In this document: one piece after another, positions 1 through 32,216 of the stretch
Numbering within the stretch: the stretch's first letter is position 1
How the letters are laid out: each line of letters begins with the position of its first letter
Origin: Lagopus muta
Lineage: Eukaryota; Chordata; Aves; Galliformes; Phasianidae
Reading direction: 5' to 3'
Assembly (NCBI RefSeq): GCF_023343835.1
Contig: NC_064447.1
Span: 1,798,001 to 1,862,000 of the forward strand
Length of the DNA stretch: 64,000 nucleotides
The notes under the pieces: model-generated
Databases searched by the model: none
Seen by the model: the letters and a program-made list of their open reading frames with translations, nothing else
What the model was told of the DNA's origin: nothing
Translations under genes and position numbers: made by a program

Positions 1-2841
1 GAGGATGGGGCCAGAGTAATGAAGTGATCTGTCACAGATCAAACAGCAACTCAGGAGTACAAACAGAAATAAAACTCTTATCTTTACAGGCTCTGCCACT
101 GTGTAAATGGCTCTTACACATTTAAAAACCAAAACAGTTTCTCTTTTCCCTTAGCTTTGAATTAATGGATATTACACGGTTCATTCTTCCTTTTGGGAGA
201 GAACTCTCTTGCCTAGTAAAGAGCTCTTCCCAAATCACGCAGCCCTTTTTTGTACAAGGCAGGAAGGGATTATCTGTTTATTGCTGGGTTACATTGGAAC
301 ATGGACTCCTCCAATGGCTTCCAAAAGAAGTCTGAGTATGCTGGGTCTTGAGCAGAGCAGATGTGCTGGAAGTGAAAACGTCTTCAAAGGGATTCACTGA
401 GTTCTGGCTACTAGAAAGCGTCAGAGACATCCCCAAATCTTCTTTTCAAGCAGGCAGCTTGTCAGAGGTACAACCAAACAGGCACTGGCCTTGCAAGGTG
501 GGTGATGCAGCACTCTGGAGCCTTGTGCTAACATCAGGCCATTAGATCAGCAAATGCTGTTTCTCTAAGTCACAGTCACATGCTGCTCTTTCACAGATGC
601 AAGCTAGTAATCTCTGGAACAGGTTATTTAACTGTTCAAAAGTCTTCAGTTCTTAACAAATTTATTTCAGAATGACCTACAGAGTACCACAACACTCAGA
701 AATCTGAGCAATTCACTTAAGAGATGAAGCAGGAAGACGGGGAAAACTCCAAATCACTCCAGCAGCAAAGAACCCTCAGCCTTCTGTCACTGCCAGCCAA
801 CTCCAAAGCTCGGGGTTGGGCATGTTTTTGTACACAGGCATCACCATCAGCACCAGAGGTCAGGACACGGCTCCATTTGCTTTGTTCCACACGACAGTGC
901 ACTGATGGCTGTTCGTGTTGCAGTAATTATGGGGGAACATGACGACAGAACCGTGCTGAGAATGACAGCGTTTGCCCCAGAGTTTGTGAACAGGCAAGAG
1001 GAGGATGGAGAAAATGAACTGACTGCCTGCTATCAGACACGGGCAGGCTGAGACCCCCCGGCCTCACTGCTGTGCCTTCCTTGAGGCTCTGTATCACCAG
1101 CACAGTGAACCATCCCAGCCAAGGAGCATCCCTTCAGCTGACACCTGGCAGGCAGAGCACAAAAGGTGTCACTGTGGATGTATCTGCACTGACTTTTTAC
1201 AATCCAAAGTATTTCCCATCGCATAGAGGAAACAAAACACGGATTTCATTTCTGGTGTGTGGACGGATCTTCCAACCATTCAGGCCCAGGCTTCACCTAT
1301 ATAATATTTTGTCAATTCAGAAGCTGAGTCAAGAGACTTGGAAGCCAGCACTGAACTGAGATGAACTTAAACCCTTGCTGATAGGAAAAGCTATCCATTC
1401 ACGTTGGTAGAACTGTCTTGATGGTGCTCAAAATAATCAGATGCCATACATAACACAGGCAAGAAGATTTCTGAGTCTGAAAAGGGAAGCAAAACCTCAG
1501 CAGTGGGGACATGAAGCAACGCGTACTCTCTGAAGTCCTTTGAATCTGATTCAACTGCTCCATCTGTCACCACTCCAACGATATGTTTTTATTCTAGAGC
1601 AGGAACATAGGCTGCAGAAACTCTGAGATACCTCTTCATCGAGCAGGCAGCAGAGTACTGCAGCGTTTGCTTTCACAGAATGTGTAAGAGGAGCAAACAA
1701 ATAGCCAGCAATGGAAGTCAGCTAACAAACTGCCAAGCAGAGAATCCACAGCCTGGGCAGAGGCTTATTACTCCACAGAGGGTAGAACAAAACTGAGAAG
1801 TAACCCAAGACTGATGGGAGTACACAGCCTCACAGCTCCCAGTGCAATAAGATATCCTTCTGCCCTCCGACTCGCTGTCTGTTGGATCAGTTTCCTTCTG
1901 CAGTATTTCCTGCTCTCCAAAGACAGCCCTCAAGGGTGAAGAAGTTTCTGCCAGGAAATTGATAGGAACACGCTGAAAGCGCACATGGAAAAGCAACAGA
2001 CTTGGTAACACGGCTCAGCTCTACCTTCCCAGAGTCAAACCTGGCACCACTCCAGCACACAGAGCTGACAGCAGCTCCCAGCAGCTTCCTCTGCTCTTGA
2101 TGAGTAGCCCTGGTTTGGTGATGAGCAAATTCCTTGCTTCTAAAATTCCTCCTGTGTGCTCTTATATTGGATGGGAGACAACGATTTAGACCAGCTTGAT
2201 TTTAACTGGATTAACCACGTCCACTGACAGTTAAGCCCACTTCCAAATGATCCTTTACTCTGATACTAATCGTGGCTCATCGCTGTCAAAAAGGAAACAA
2301 CAACAAATAGCTCCGAAATGGTGACAGGTTAATCTCAAAGAGGGAATGATGATCTGAAAACCTGGCCAGAACTCCGAATCTGACCCAAACATCTCAGTGC
2401 AGGACTCCAGTTAACCAAGTCAGCACAGAACTGGAGCTCCATTGATTCACATTCTTTATGATGCAGACTTTCCAAGTACTTTTGCAATTTGTTTCACAGC
2501 CAAAAACCCCAGTGTTAACAGAAGTTTTACCTGATCTAGTATGCTGTAACAGGAATAAAAAATAAATGAATTGATTTAAATGGTGTTTGCTTGGGTGTCA
2601 CTTTTATTTATCACAGGCTTCGTAAGGGCGCTTCTGATTCTGATTCAGCACCAAATGCCTTTCCACTGACATCCAGCTCCTTGCAGCAGCTAGTTAAATG
2701 CATGGACAACCGCATGGCTTATGCTCTGGGCCACTTCCCAGCCCTCTGAATTTTCTATTTAGAAGCTATCAATTGCACCAAGACAAAATGCATAATGCAA
2801 AAACCCTGAACTTTTGCATATGGAAGCGCTGAAGGACTTAC
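1..2841. other. Last PIGQ intron; no exon recognised
   Basis: I searched the minus strand for the expected PIGQ C-terminal exon (human GVKFRVLEE-type sequence) and did not find it. Only weak ORFs without family similarity are present. No repeat was recognised. The final exon is most likely left of position 1. Confidence 0.5.
2603..2608 (-). promoter_or_regulatory. PIGQ: Candidate poly(A) signal AATAAA for an intronic PIGQ isoform
   Basis: The minus strand reads GATAAATAAAAG here. This is 150 bases past the stop codon that is reached if exon 8 reads through its donor. It could end a short PIGQ transcript. The hexamer alone is common in AT-rich intron sequence, so use is unproven. Confidence 0.3.
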
Positions 2842-22999
<20,158 letters not shown>

Positions 23000-23029
23000 G
23001 CCAGCAATCCCTGGAGGATGGGACACCTG

Positions 23030-24619
23030 CCAACAGACACAGAAACAGAATTTGGAGTGGTGATTAGATGCAAGGACAACATGAGCTGGCCAAAGTCACC
23101 AGCAAGGAGGTCTCCTGTATCACCCAGGCACCCAGAGCTGAACTCGGTAACAAACACGCTGAACAGCCCTGGCCACAGCACTCATCCCCTCCTCTCACCT
23201 AGAAACAAAGACAAGAAGTTTGTTGCAAGCAGACTACAATGACTGACTGATTGAAGCTTACAAAGCAGCTTCAATTCATTAGATGCAAGATCCCAAACCA
23301 GGAGAGGCATCTCTGCTTTATCAGTGCTCCGTACCTGAAGTATTTTTCTTGATGTCATTAAGAAAATACCTCAATGGCTTTGTAAGACTTTTATTAAAAG
23401 AAGCTTCAGGGCAGCTGACAATGTCTCTTTAAATAAGGTGAAGGTTTCTAACAGAAATATAATTGCTGTAAGGAGAGAGCTCGCACACAACAATCGGCAT
23501 CTGGCACCCGTTGTCCTTTTCTGTCCTTCAGTGCTTTGTTAGAGATGTGAAAACTCCCCAGCCCCCGAGGCTGGCTGCTCTGCGAGGGACCCAGTCAGTC
23601 GGAAAGAGAAACGGAGTGTATTTATAACACGCACAGAGGATGCACAGCGCGCAGGTCCCTGTGGTTTGGTTTCTTTCCTCCCTTTTTAATACAGGACAAT
23701 TGATCGAGTAAATCTCAGCACTGGGCAATTTGCAGTGGAATGGAGTAGGTGATGGGGCAGCAGCAGAGGCACGTGGTTAAGCAGCTCCCAGGCCCACAGC
23801 CCTGCAAATATGGCTCACACAGGAGCACTGAGAAGCTCACCCCAGGGCATTCCCTCTATCAGGGTGCTCAGGGAGGTTCTGCTGCTGAGCACAGCATCTG
23901 CAGGTACTGGGGGCTCCAGCCCATGGGGAGGGCAGCTTTGGGAGCCCACAGAAGGAATGATGTCTCCTCCTCTATGACCGAGGATAACTGTAGAGACGTG
24001 GAGCCTGAGAGCATCTTGAGAGAACCTTTAATAATCTGTATTTTTTTTCAAAGGGCTTCAAACCTCCAGCAGATTGGGAAGGGAAAACATATCAAAAGTA
24101 GAAAACTGGGAGGTGTGACATCCTGAGACTGGAAAGGTGCAGCACCGGGCATGGGAAAGATGAGGGAACTGCAGTCCAACTGAGAAACAGTATCACCAAA
24201 CCCCAACAATCATTAGACCCAAACAGACTCAAAAACAGGACATCCTGCTTATCCACTCCTATTGACACAGCCCAAATGAGGGTGGTTTTGCTGTTTGGGG
24301 TGGAAAATCATGAAGACAAAGGACAGACACTCAATTAGAATAACGCCTGAAATGCACAGGAAAACAGTGAAAATCAGCTGCCAATTAATTAGACTGGTCC
24401 TAAAAAAGTCTAAAATAAAACCTGTCCCTGCATCACACATTTGTTTCTTTTGGAAAGAAGTTGCTGCTGTGCTGTTTGCACAAGCACCGTCCCTTTGCTA
24501 AGGGTCACATACACCCCAGGTAGAAGGAAATAAACCAGGGGCACGACTCCCACCTTGCACCCATACCTCTGCAGCCAAAAATCGAGCCCCTGCTGCTAGC
24601 ACAGCACACAACCAGCAGA
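23030..24619. other. Probable PIGQ 5' UTR intron; no recognised element
   Basis: This is unique-looking sequence between the PIGQ initiator exon and the CpG island. I see no recognisable exon, repeat or RNA gene. It is most simply the first intron of PIGQ. Confidence 0.45.
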
Positions 24620-24805
24620 CAAGGACAGGACGAGGGGGAACGGCTTTGGACTAAAAGAGGGATGATTGAGGTGAGATGGGAGGAGGAAATCCTTCACTCA
24701 GAGGGCGGTGAGGCGCTGGCACTGCTGCCCGGAGCTGCGGGCGCCCATCCCTGGAGGCGCCCATGGCCACGGTTGGGTCCTGGGCAGCTGAGCTGTGGGG
24801 CTCAG
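24620..24805 (+). mobile_element. CR1 LINE fragment at the edge of the CpG island
   Basis: Diverged match to the CR1 3' region (GGACGAGGGGGAACGGCTTT ... GAGGCGCTGGCACTGCTGCC). The end runs into GC-rich promoter sequence and the tail is lost. Confidence 0.75.
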
Positions 24806-25470
24806 ACCATGGCAGGGCCTTCCTTTGGTGACAAGGCCATTCTACGCATGCCGGGCCGCTCGGGGCGCGCAGGGGACGAAGCAGCCCAAGCTAAATCCCT
24901 GCCCGGGAACCCCGAGCTCTTGCCGCCGGCCTCGGTGCCGCCGGGCCTGGAAGCGCAGCACACAACGGAACGCGCCCGCGTCCCGCCCGCAGTGCAGCGC
25001 TCCCCGCCGGCGGCCCGCAGTTGTAGCGCCCCCCCGCCCCGCGCCGCCCCGCGCCCCGCTCCGGCCCAACGCCGCCTACCGCTCCGCGCCGCCCGCTTCC
25101 GGGTGCCGGTTGCTCGGAGACGCCGCCTGCGCACCGCGCTGTGCCCGGCCGGCCCCACAGCCCGGCGTCCCGCGTTCCGCCCGCTGCGCTGCTCGTTTCG
25201 CCCCTCTCCCCAGGCCCCGCTTCGCGCTGGGTTTCCAGGATCTCGCCCCGCAGCACAGACCCGAGGCGTCCTCGCAGGGCTGGGAGCCGCGCGGTGTAAC
25301 CCGCAGCTGCTGCTGAGCCCGTGAGATAAGCAGCGCCAGCGCTCGGTCCTGCTATCTCTCGTAGCCACGGCGCTCGGCTCCAGGGCCTCGTGGTGCCTCG
25401 CGGTGCCTCGCAGCCTCTCCCCGCACTCTGTCCCTGGCTTACCCTCCTGCTGCCCAAACGCGATGGGAAG
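24780..25470. promoter_or_regulatory. PIGQ: CpG island, probable PIGQ promoter and first non-coding exon
   Basis: This stretch is much richer in G, C and CpG than anything else in the window, with the densest part at about 25000-25260. It lies 1.8-2.5 kb upstream of the PIGQ start codon and 0.9 kb beyond the NHLRC4 stop. An ETS-like CTTCCGG is near 25104. On the minus strand GAGCG|gtaggc near 25080 is a plausible donor for a 5' UTR exon. The exact transcription start cannot be fixed from sequence. Long ORFs here on both strands come from the low density of stop codons in GC-rich DNA. Confidence 0.75.
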
Positions 25471-25499
25471 GGGCATCCAGTGGGGCGTGCTTGGGATGC

Positions 25500-26045
25500 G
25501 GGATAAGAACCTCTGGCAGCTATGGGGCACAGATCACAGCACCGTGTGCACAGTGGTGCACCCAGCACAGCCAGGCTGAGAGCCCTGGGAGCCCGGAGGC
25601 ATCAGCTGCAGCCTCGGAGCTGTGGGGCAGCCTGCACTGCCATAAGCCGGAGCAGGAGAGGAAAGCAGCCTTCCCTGTGCCACCACACCTTGCCCTCTCT
25701 CTGCTGATAGCGACGTGGCTCCTGAACTGTGCAGCCCCAATGTTGTGTGAGCAATGGGACGTGCAGATAGGAAACGCGCTCTGTGCAGTAGTTGCTGCTT
25801 CCCTGTAGAGGTCAGGAATGTGGCACGGAATTTGTTACCTTTCTTTTAATGTTCTCCTGGAGGGTGCTGCAAACTCAGCTCTGTCCTGGCCTTACCCCTC
25901 TGGCTGTGCTCCATCTTGGACATCAGGGAGGCAGAAGCGTGGCCACGTAAGATGGGTGTGTGTGGGAGAGAAGGAATTATTTCATTGAAAAGACACACAG
26001 GAGGATGGTGGTAAATTTCCAAAGCACCAACACACCATCAATTTT
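25500..26045. other. Spacer between CpG island and CR1 fragment; nothing recognised
   Basis: This unique sequence lies between the PIGQ CpG island and the CR1 remnant at 26046. It would lie downstream of NHLRC4 on the minus strand. I see no coding or repeat feature. Confidence 0.4.
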
Positions 26046-26270
26046 TATAGAACCAGAGAATCCTTCAAGTTGGAAGGGAGCCATAAGGACCATGGGTACC
26101 AACCCCTGGCCCCACACAGCACCAGCCAAACCCAAACCCTCTGTCTGAGCAGTGTCCCATTGCCCTGGGGAGGCAGTTCCATGCCCACCGTCCTATCTCA
26201 GCCCTTCAGCTACTCTGGTGGATCCAGGAAGGGTGGAGCTGAACCGTTGTCGCTGTAGTCCTTGTTTCTG
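26046..26270 (-). mobile_element. CR1 LINE fragment downstream of NHLRC4
   Basis: Starts TATAGAACCAGAGAATCCTT, then TTGGAAGGGAGCC and CACAGCACCAGCCAAACCC, a reverse-strand CR1 3' end of a different subfamily. The right boundary is approximate; NHLRC4 ends 130 bases further on. Confidence 0.7.
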
Positions 26271-26400
26271 CCATCTGGAAAAGCTGAATGGCAACAAGGT
26301 GGTTGAGTGCAGGGACAACAGGAGCGCCTTCATTTGCAACCCACCAGCGGACCCAAAGCTCAGCAGGGTTGTGGTGGAACCGGCCCCACTCTGAAGGTTG

Positions 26401-27456
26401 TCACAGGGTGCCCAAGGGCAGCCGGGGCCTCACGTGGTACTTGAAGACTTTCACACAGTTCTCACCTGCGTCTGCCACGAAGAGGTGCCCAAAGGGGGAG
26501 CAGGCCACGCCAGCCGGCCTCCGCAGCCCTGCGGACACCAGGCAGATGGGAGCCCCGCTCTCTGGGAACAAATGGACGGTGCGGTGCTGCTCGTCTGCCA
26601 CCACCACACTGCCTTCTGCATCCACACACACCCCCGCCGGGTTGCCAAACTGGTGTCCATATTTGCTGCTGAGGGAGCAAACGAGTTTATGACTGCTCAT
26701 GAACACCTTGACGTCTCCGCACTCCTCACTTACCACGAAGCCTCCATGGGGTGCCGGGCTGACATAGCGAGGTCCCTGCAGGTTGGGGACTGAGTGAATG
26801 TTCAGTGCCCTGAAAGCATGGTCCAGTGCAAAGCTGCAGACTTGGCCTTGGGCATAGTCTGCTACTAAGATCTTGCCCGTGGAGTCCACTCCAACACCCC
26901 TGGGGGAGCCAAACTTCCCGATCTTTATCCATTCTCCTTTGGAGGGGGTGGTGTGAGGATTGAAGACCCAGACAGCCCCATTTGTCATGTCAGCTACGGC
27001 CACTGTTCCTGCCCGAGTCACAGTCACATCCTCCGGCAAAAAGCTGCCACCTTCCCTTCCCGTTTGCCAGCAGGGCAGGGACTTCAGCACTTGGCCTGTG
27101 CTGCTGAGCACGTGCACCCAGGGAGCACCCTCGGCTGTCACATAGATGGAGCCATCCCGGGAGCAATGGATTCCACTTACACACCCGTAACGGCTGCCAG
27201 TGGGGTTGGGGATCTGCCGCACCAGCTCATCCTGACGATAGTGGAGGAGGTTCTTGATGTTGTCCAGGTCTCTACACAGGCTTTTGGTCTTGTCTGCCAG
27301 CTGGTGGACTTGGAGCTGTGTCACCATGCCCATGCCCTGCTGGCTGCTCAGCAGCGGGCTGGCAGTCTGTAGAGTGGTGTTTGACTTCAGCTGAAGGGTG
27401 TAGAGGGCTTTCAGAAGCTTCTCCTTCTGCTGGCTGGTCTCCAGAGTGGAGTCCAT
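26401..27456 (-). CDS. NHLRC4: NHLRC4-like protein: coiled coil plus six NHL repeats
   Basis: Within one exon this frame encodes 351 residues. Residues about 1-82 form a polar helical segment (QQKEKLLKALYTLQ ... HYRQDELVRQ) that looks like a coiled coil. Residues about 88-345 hold six NHL-type repeats; signatures include FLPEDVTVTRAGTVAVAD, FGSPRGVGVDSTGKILVAD, FGNPAGVCVDAEGSVVVAD and LRRPAGVACSPFGHLFVAD. Six repeats would close a complete beta-propeller. The last ~120 residues match human NHLRC4, as does the position next to PIGQ. The start is uncertain. A good acceptor (ctctaaacag) precedes 27472 and the first in-frame ATG after it is 27456, but the frame is open upstream, so earlier coding exons are possible. 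The function is unknown; NHL propellers bind RNA or protein in the TRIM-NHL family. Confidence 0.92.
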   Translation of the reverse strand: MDSTLETSQQKEKLLKALYTLQLKSNTTLQTASPLLSSQQGMGMVTQLQVHQLADKTKSLCRDLDNIKNLLHYRQDELVRQIPNPTGSRYGCVSGIHCSRDGSIYVTAEGAPWVHVLSSTGQVLKSLPCWQTGREGGSFLPEDVTVTRAGTVAVADMTNGAVWVFNPHTTPSKGEWIKIGKFGSPRGVGVDSTGKILVADYAQGQVCSFALDHAFRALNIHSVPNLQGPRYVSPAPHGGFVVSEECGDVKVFMSSHKLVCSLSSKYGHQFGNPAGVCVDAEGSVVVADEQHRTVHLFPESGAPICLVSAGLRRPAGVACSPFGHLFVADAGENCVKVFKYHVRPRLPLGTL

Positions 27457-30400
27457 GATGAGACTCTCATCCCTGTTTAGAGTAAGTGGAAGGCCTATTA
27501 CTGACCGATCTCTAGGGACATGCTCTGAGCTCAGGTGCTTGCTGAATACACAGGACCAAGGTGTTGGTGCTAGGCTGGATTCACGCCAAAGCAACAGAGA
27601 GCAGCTCAGTCCTGCCCACTAATTATGTGCTCAAAATGTACACAGGGACAAAAATCAAAGGGGAGCAAAGCTGGATCTGCAACCAGAACAGTGCATGGGC
27701 TTCAATGCCAGTTTGAGTGACAGATCTGTCCTGAGGGTTTACGCAGAAGGGACAGCCCTGTGTGTAAGTGCACTGGGCTGAACTCCATCTCTCCAGTTCT
27801 TAAGATCAGCAGCTTCTCTCAGGTCCTTCACACTTCTTTACCCTATTTTCTCTAAGCCATATCTCCCTAAGCCATGCTCAGTCCCTGCTTGCACTGGCTG
27901 AGGATAACTTTTCCTCCACTCCCGTGAGGGTCAGATTTCACACCTGGCCAGGGCGTGTGTTTGCTAAGGGCAGCCTCTTTCCATCCAAACCAATGTATTC
28001 TGGAAACAGCCAATGCCTTAGCAGGAGGAAAAAGAGAGGTATTGCTCTGATTCAGCCTCCACAAACATTTCAGAAGTGGGTTACACCTTCTTTCAGATGC
28101 GAGAGCCAGCACAGCAACCACCATTTCTCTTTTGCCCACTCTGTTTTACAACCACAGATATGAAGGTTGGGTCCTGCAAAACCCAGAGTCTACAGCCCTG
28201 CTCTTCAGCAGAGAGGAGCTGCTAAGAGAAACGTGACCTTGGTGAGGATCCTGGAGAGGCAGAAGTTAACCTTGCTTTAAATGTTCTCATAATTATCGTT
28301 ATAAAGGACACATTCAGCTGTTCTGTTTGCAAGCCACTGCTCCGCCTTGATTGCCCTGTGTCCCATGACTGGCTGCTGTTCTACACTGCCTGCAAGAGTA
28401 ATACTTCCCCAAGCCAGCACTGGAGGGTTGTGCTGGGCTGAGGCATACTGGGTGTATCCTTCCCAAATGCAAACACTGCAAACGTCTGAAACATCATTCC
28501 CCAAGTATCTGCAGAGATACCAAATGCAACTACATGAGAGCGAGTGTGAATCCGGCTCCTGTTGGATCTGTGGCTTGAGGACAAATTTCTCATCTTCTTC
28601 CCTCAGTGCAGGGGAAGTGTGCTTCAGCCCCTGGCAGCAGGGAGCTGAAAGGTGGCACCAAGCCTTCCTCCAGCCCTCACACTGCTGCCATGGCGCATCG
28701 GGGTCTTCCTGAAGAACTGAGCAGAGTTTAAATCCAATAAACTGGCTTCCAGAGTTGGTAAAAAGCAAGTTACTAGCCAAGAGGCTAAGCTGCCAGCCAC
28801 CACAACCCCAAAAATACAAGTGGCCACTTTGCTGGCCGTGACCCCATCCCCAGCACAGCTCAGTGACTGTGCACAGCCGGGAGCCCAGCTCCTACCTCTA
28901 GTCTGGATGTCCTGGGGCTGCCTGTCCTTCCCAGCAATGCTGCCCTCCTGCTGGCTCTGTCCTGCTCCCTGGCCAGGCTTAGGGTGGTGGGGCTGATGGT
29001 GCTGTGTGTTGTTAGTGACGGACAATTGCCCTTGAATGTGGGTAAACACAACAGCTTCTTGTGCTGACAACCAGAAGCAGCAAGACAAGGGCTGGTGCAC
29101 CCAGTTTTTATTCCCTGCTGGTCTGGTGCCCAGACAGAAGGTGTCTTTCCTCCAGGATCAGAGGAGGAAAGGCCCCAAGGTGCTCAGGTGCAGTGACAAT
29201 TAAGGGCTTTACTGCAGAGCTTCAGACAAAGGGAGCAATATGCAGCACCTGAGTGAAACATCCTTTGGGAAGTGGGGTGGGGACACTCCCACACCTTGGG
29301 TCAGGACTCTTAACTTATCTCACTGCTCCTCCACGGCTCCCTGTGTGCTCCCAGCCTGGGTCACGTGCAGTTGGGTGCCCCAGTTTATGGGAGGAGATGG
29401 GGATTTTGGCAGGGGTCTAATGGAAACGCTCTTTATCTCCATGTCTGTCAACCATGGCTCCCTGCTGCTGTGCAAGGCTGTGTTCTGACTTGGAGGTAGC
29501 ACTGATTGGTTCAAGCAAAGAAGGTGAAGAGTAAATGCAGAACCAGTGAGGTCCCACCTGTAAGGCACTGCTCAGCACTGGATTTGCGTAGTGTGGGGTC
29601 CACCCTGGCCAAGGACGAGTTCAAAGCATCCACCTTAAATGTGGCCAAGGTTTTTCTTGGCCTTAATAATGTTTGTGTCTGTCCGTTACCTACATGAGCC
29701 AAAGGCCATGAAGTTTGGATCAATCTCCCCCCATTTTTCCATCTTATGGAGTGCTTGGAGGCAGTTGGACCCTGCTGACTGTAGGGGCTGCAGGATGGGG
29801 AGCTGCCTCCGGAGCCCTGGACTGGGAGCTCGTGATTTAGTGCTTGGGGATCTTCTGGTCCTATCAGTGCATCCCTGAAGCTCACAAGGTCTGGAGGGCT
29901 GCTTCAGGCCTATTACCAGACAAAACTACAAAATAACCTGACATGACAAGCACTGGGGCCACTCCATCCAAGTCCCAGCAGGACATAGGCAGCTTCAAAA
30001 ACCATCTCCCAGGGCAACAGGGTCTGACCTTTTGTTTCACTGTTGTGTGCTCCATCACCATGATAAACAAACACAGCCTGGCCCTGGGGCTCCTGTTCAC
30101 CTTTCCAGGACCGTGCCTCTGTCACAACCCGTTTTGAAGCCACCCCTGGACCTCAGGAGGCACCTGTGTCATGGTACAACCCGTGCCCACGCCAACACTG
30201 GGAGCTGCAAGGTTCAAAGACGGGGGCATGGTCTGGCTGCCCATACTACAGATGTACCAGGTGAGGAGAGCTTGGGTGCAATTCAGGTTTTCCCAGAGCA
30301 TGGCACTGGCAGGCATTAGCACTGACCTTCAGCCCTTGGGGTTTTTTCTCCCCTTATCCCAGGCCCATGAGTTCTGGCCTGAGTGTGCACACGGAAAGCT

Positions 30401-32150
30401 CTGTGCCCAGCGGATGGGGCACAACACCTGCCTAGCGCCATACGTGTGTGCTGGGTGGCTTATCCCATGAGATTGCTTACCTAGAGGTAGAGTTGTGAAA
30501 AAAACATAACCCAAACTTACTTAGATCACATCTGCAGGGATGGGGGGAGGATAAGGGGAACGTAGATGGCCATGGCATCCATGGAGGGTTTCAGTTGCCT
30601 TGGAGAGATTTAGGCTGAAGGCTGGGACTGTTCTCAGACAGACCTGAAGTAGAACAGCAGTGTCTCAGACTGCTCTGAGAGCATTGGTTGGGAAACCCTA
30701 CAGCTGTCCTGCTCCTGGCCCCTGGAAATATGTTCACCCTGTGAGACACCAGAGTCCCCATTGTCAGCCATCTAACCTATGGAGAAGGTTCTGCAGTGTC
30801 TGATAGGGACCGAGCTCTTCTGGCAGAGCAATAGGAAAGCCCCATCCCTCCTCCTGCACAGCCTTTTCTCCACCACGAGGCTCACCAGAGGATTAAGAAA
30901 TTAATCCAGTTTGGGACATCTAGCTCTCTGCTGTCTGACCAAAAGGGCCAAAGGCAGTGCAGATCAGCGGGCACCGGCAGGAAGCCCCTTCCCTGCAGGA
31001 GCAGATCCATGCGCTGCCCCTTCCTCATCTGTCCCCAGGCTGTGGCAGCCCAGTGCTGGGCCACGAGTGGCTCCTAGGGTGGCACCCGGCGCTGGTTCCC
31101 GGCATCATCTGCATCCCCTGGAGCAGAAGGAGGCCCACGAGAGGCCTGAGGGAGACCTGCTCTCACTCTCTCTCTTGCTCACGCTCTCGCTTTTGCTCTT
31201 CCAGGCTGCCCTTGGGGACCACGTGCCCCCGAGCCAGACCGCGGCTCTCCTACATACTCCCAACATCACTTTCAAGTACTTAAACCCTCCCTGCTTCGCT
31301 CTCTGAGCCTTTTATCCAACTCCAAAGCCAGAGTGGTTCTGCCCTGGGCAAACACCCAGGGAACTAATCTGTTCACATCCATTCGGAAGTATCCAGGAGC
31401 TGGGAAAGGAAACCTCCAACTGGAATAATGGATGGGCTGGGGAAGAAAGGCAGCAGGGAAATGTTGTCGGCTTTTCTACTCTTTTTTTTTCTCCCGCATA
31501 ACTGAAGAGGTTGGCTGCCTCCCCCAGCTCACAGTTCAGAAACCAGCTCCTTGTTCCCTCCTGCTCAGACAGAGCAGCTCTGCTGTAGGTTGTCTCAGCA
31601 GCTTCACGTATCTGCTCAGAAATCTCCTTGCCGACCTTGGCCCTTCTTTAGTCCACGTTCGGTAACTTTCCACTGCTCCGAGCTCTGGCCTGCCCGTGTC
31701 AAGTTAGGAGAGAACTGGTTGTGCTGGGCAGGAACCACTTCTCGTGCCCAGCTGGTTCCACCTGGGATCCCACCGCTATGAATGAGTGCCCAGCATCCCT
31801 ACCACATTGCACATGGTCCTACCATGGCACAGCCTGCATGGCCATCCAGCAATGCTCCAGGCCCAGCTCATTGAGCACAGGGCTATGCCTGCCTCTGCTT
31901 CTTGTTGCTGGTCTTCGTGATCACAGCCAAGGCACCATGGCTGGAAAAATGGGTTGGGATGCAGCAATCCCACCCATTGCATCCCAGCTCTGTTCCCAGA
32001 AACCCTGGAGCCACGTCCTTGTGCCGGAAGGTTGCAGAGCCATAACTTCCTCCTGCACAAGTTACCCTGAAGCTTTGTCCCTTGCCTGAGAGAAGCCTTC
32101 CCTGGGGGGTTGTTTATTAGAAAACTTCAAACCTCCCCCCCCTCCCTTAG

Positions 32151-32216
32151 CTGTCCTTTGCTCTTGAACCCGGAGGAGAAGGAATACCTGAGCAGGAGCA
32201 GCTCTACCCACCCAGG
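32151..32216 (+). other. Possible short plus-strand exon
   Basis: A strong pyrimidine tract ending in cccttag precedes 32151. A consensus donor (AGG|gtaaga) follows 32216. The 66 bases between are open for exactly 22 codons (starting LSFALEPGGEGIPEQEQLYP). There is no family match. Such matches can arise by chance. Confidence 0.2.

Noticed and set aside
1718..2011. Possible PIGQ C-terminal exon (97-codon minus ORF)
   Set aside because: It does not resemble the known PIGQ C-terminus and lacks a convincing acceptor with the phase needed after exon 8.
24662..25568. ORFs of 170-240 codons on both strands in the CpG island
   Set aside because: GC-rich DNA has few stop codons; the products are low-complexity R/A/P/G with no family match. 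The region is better explained as a promoter.
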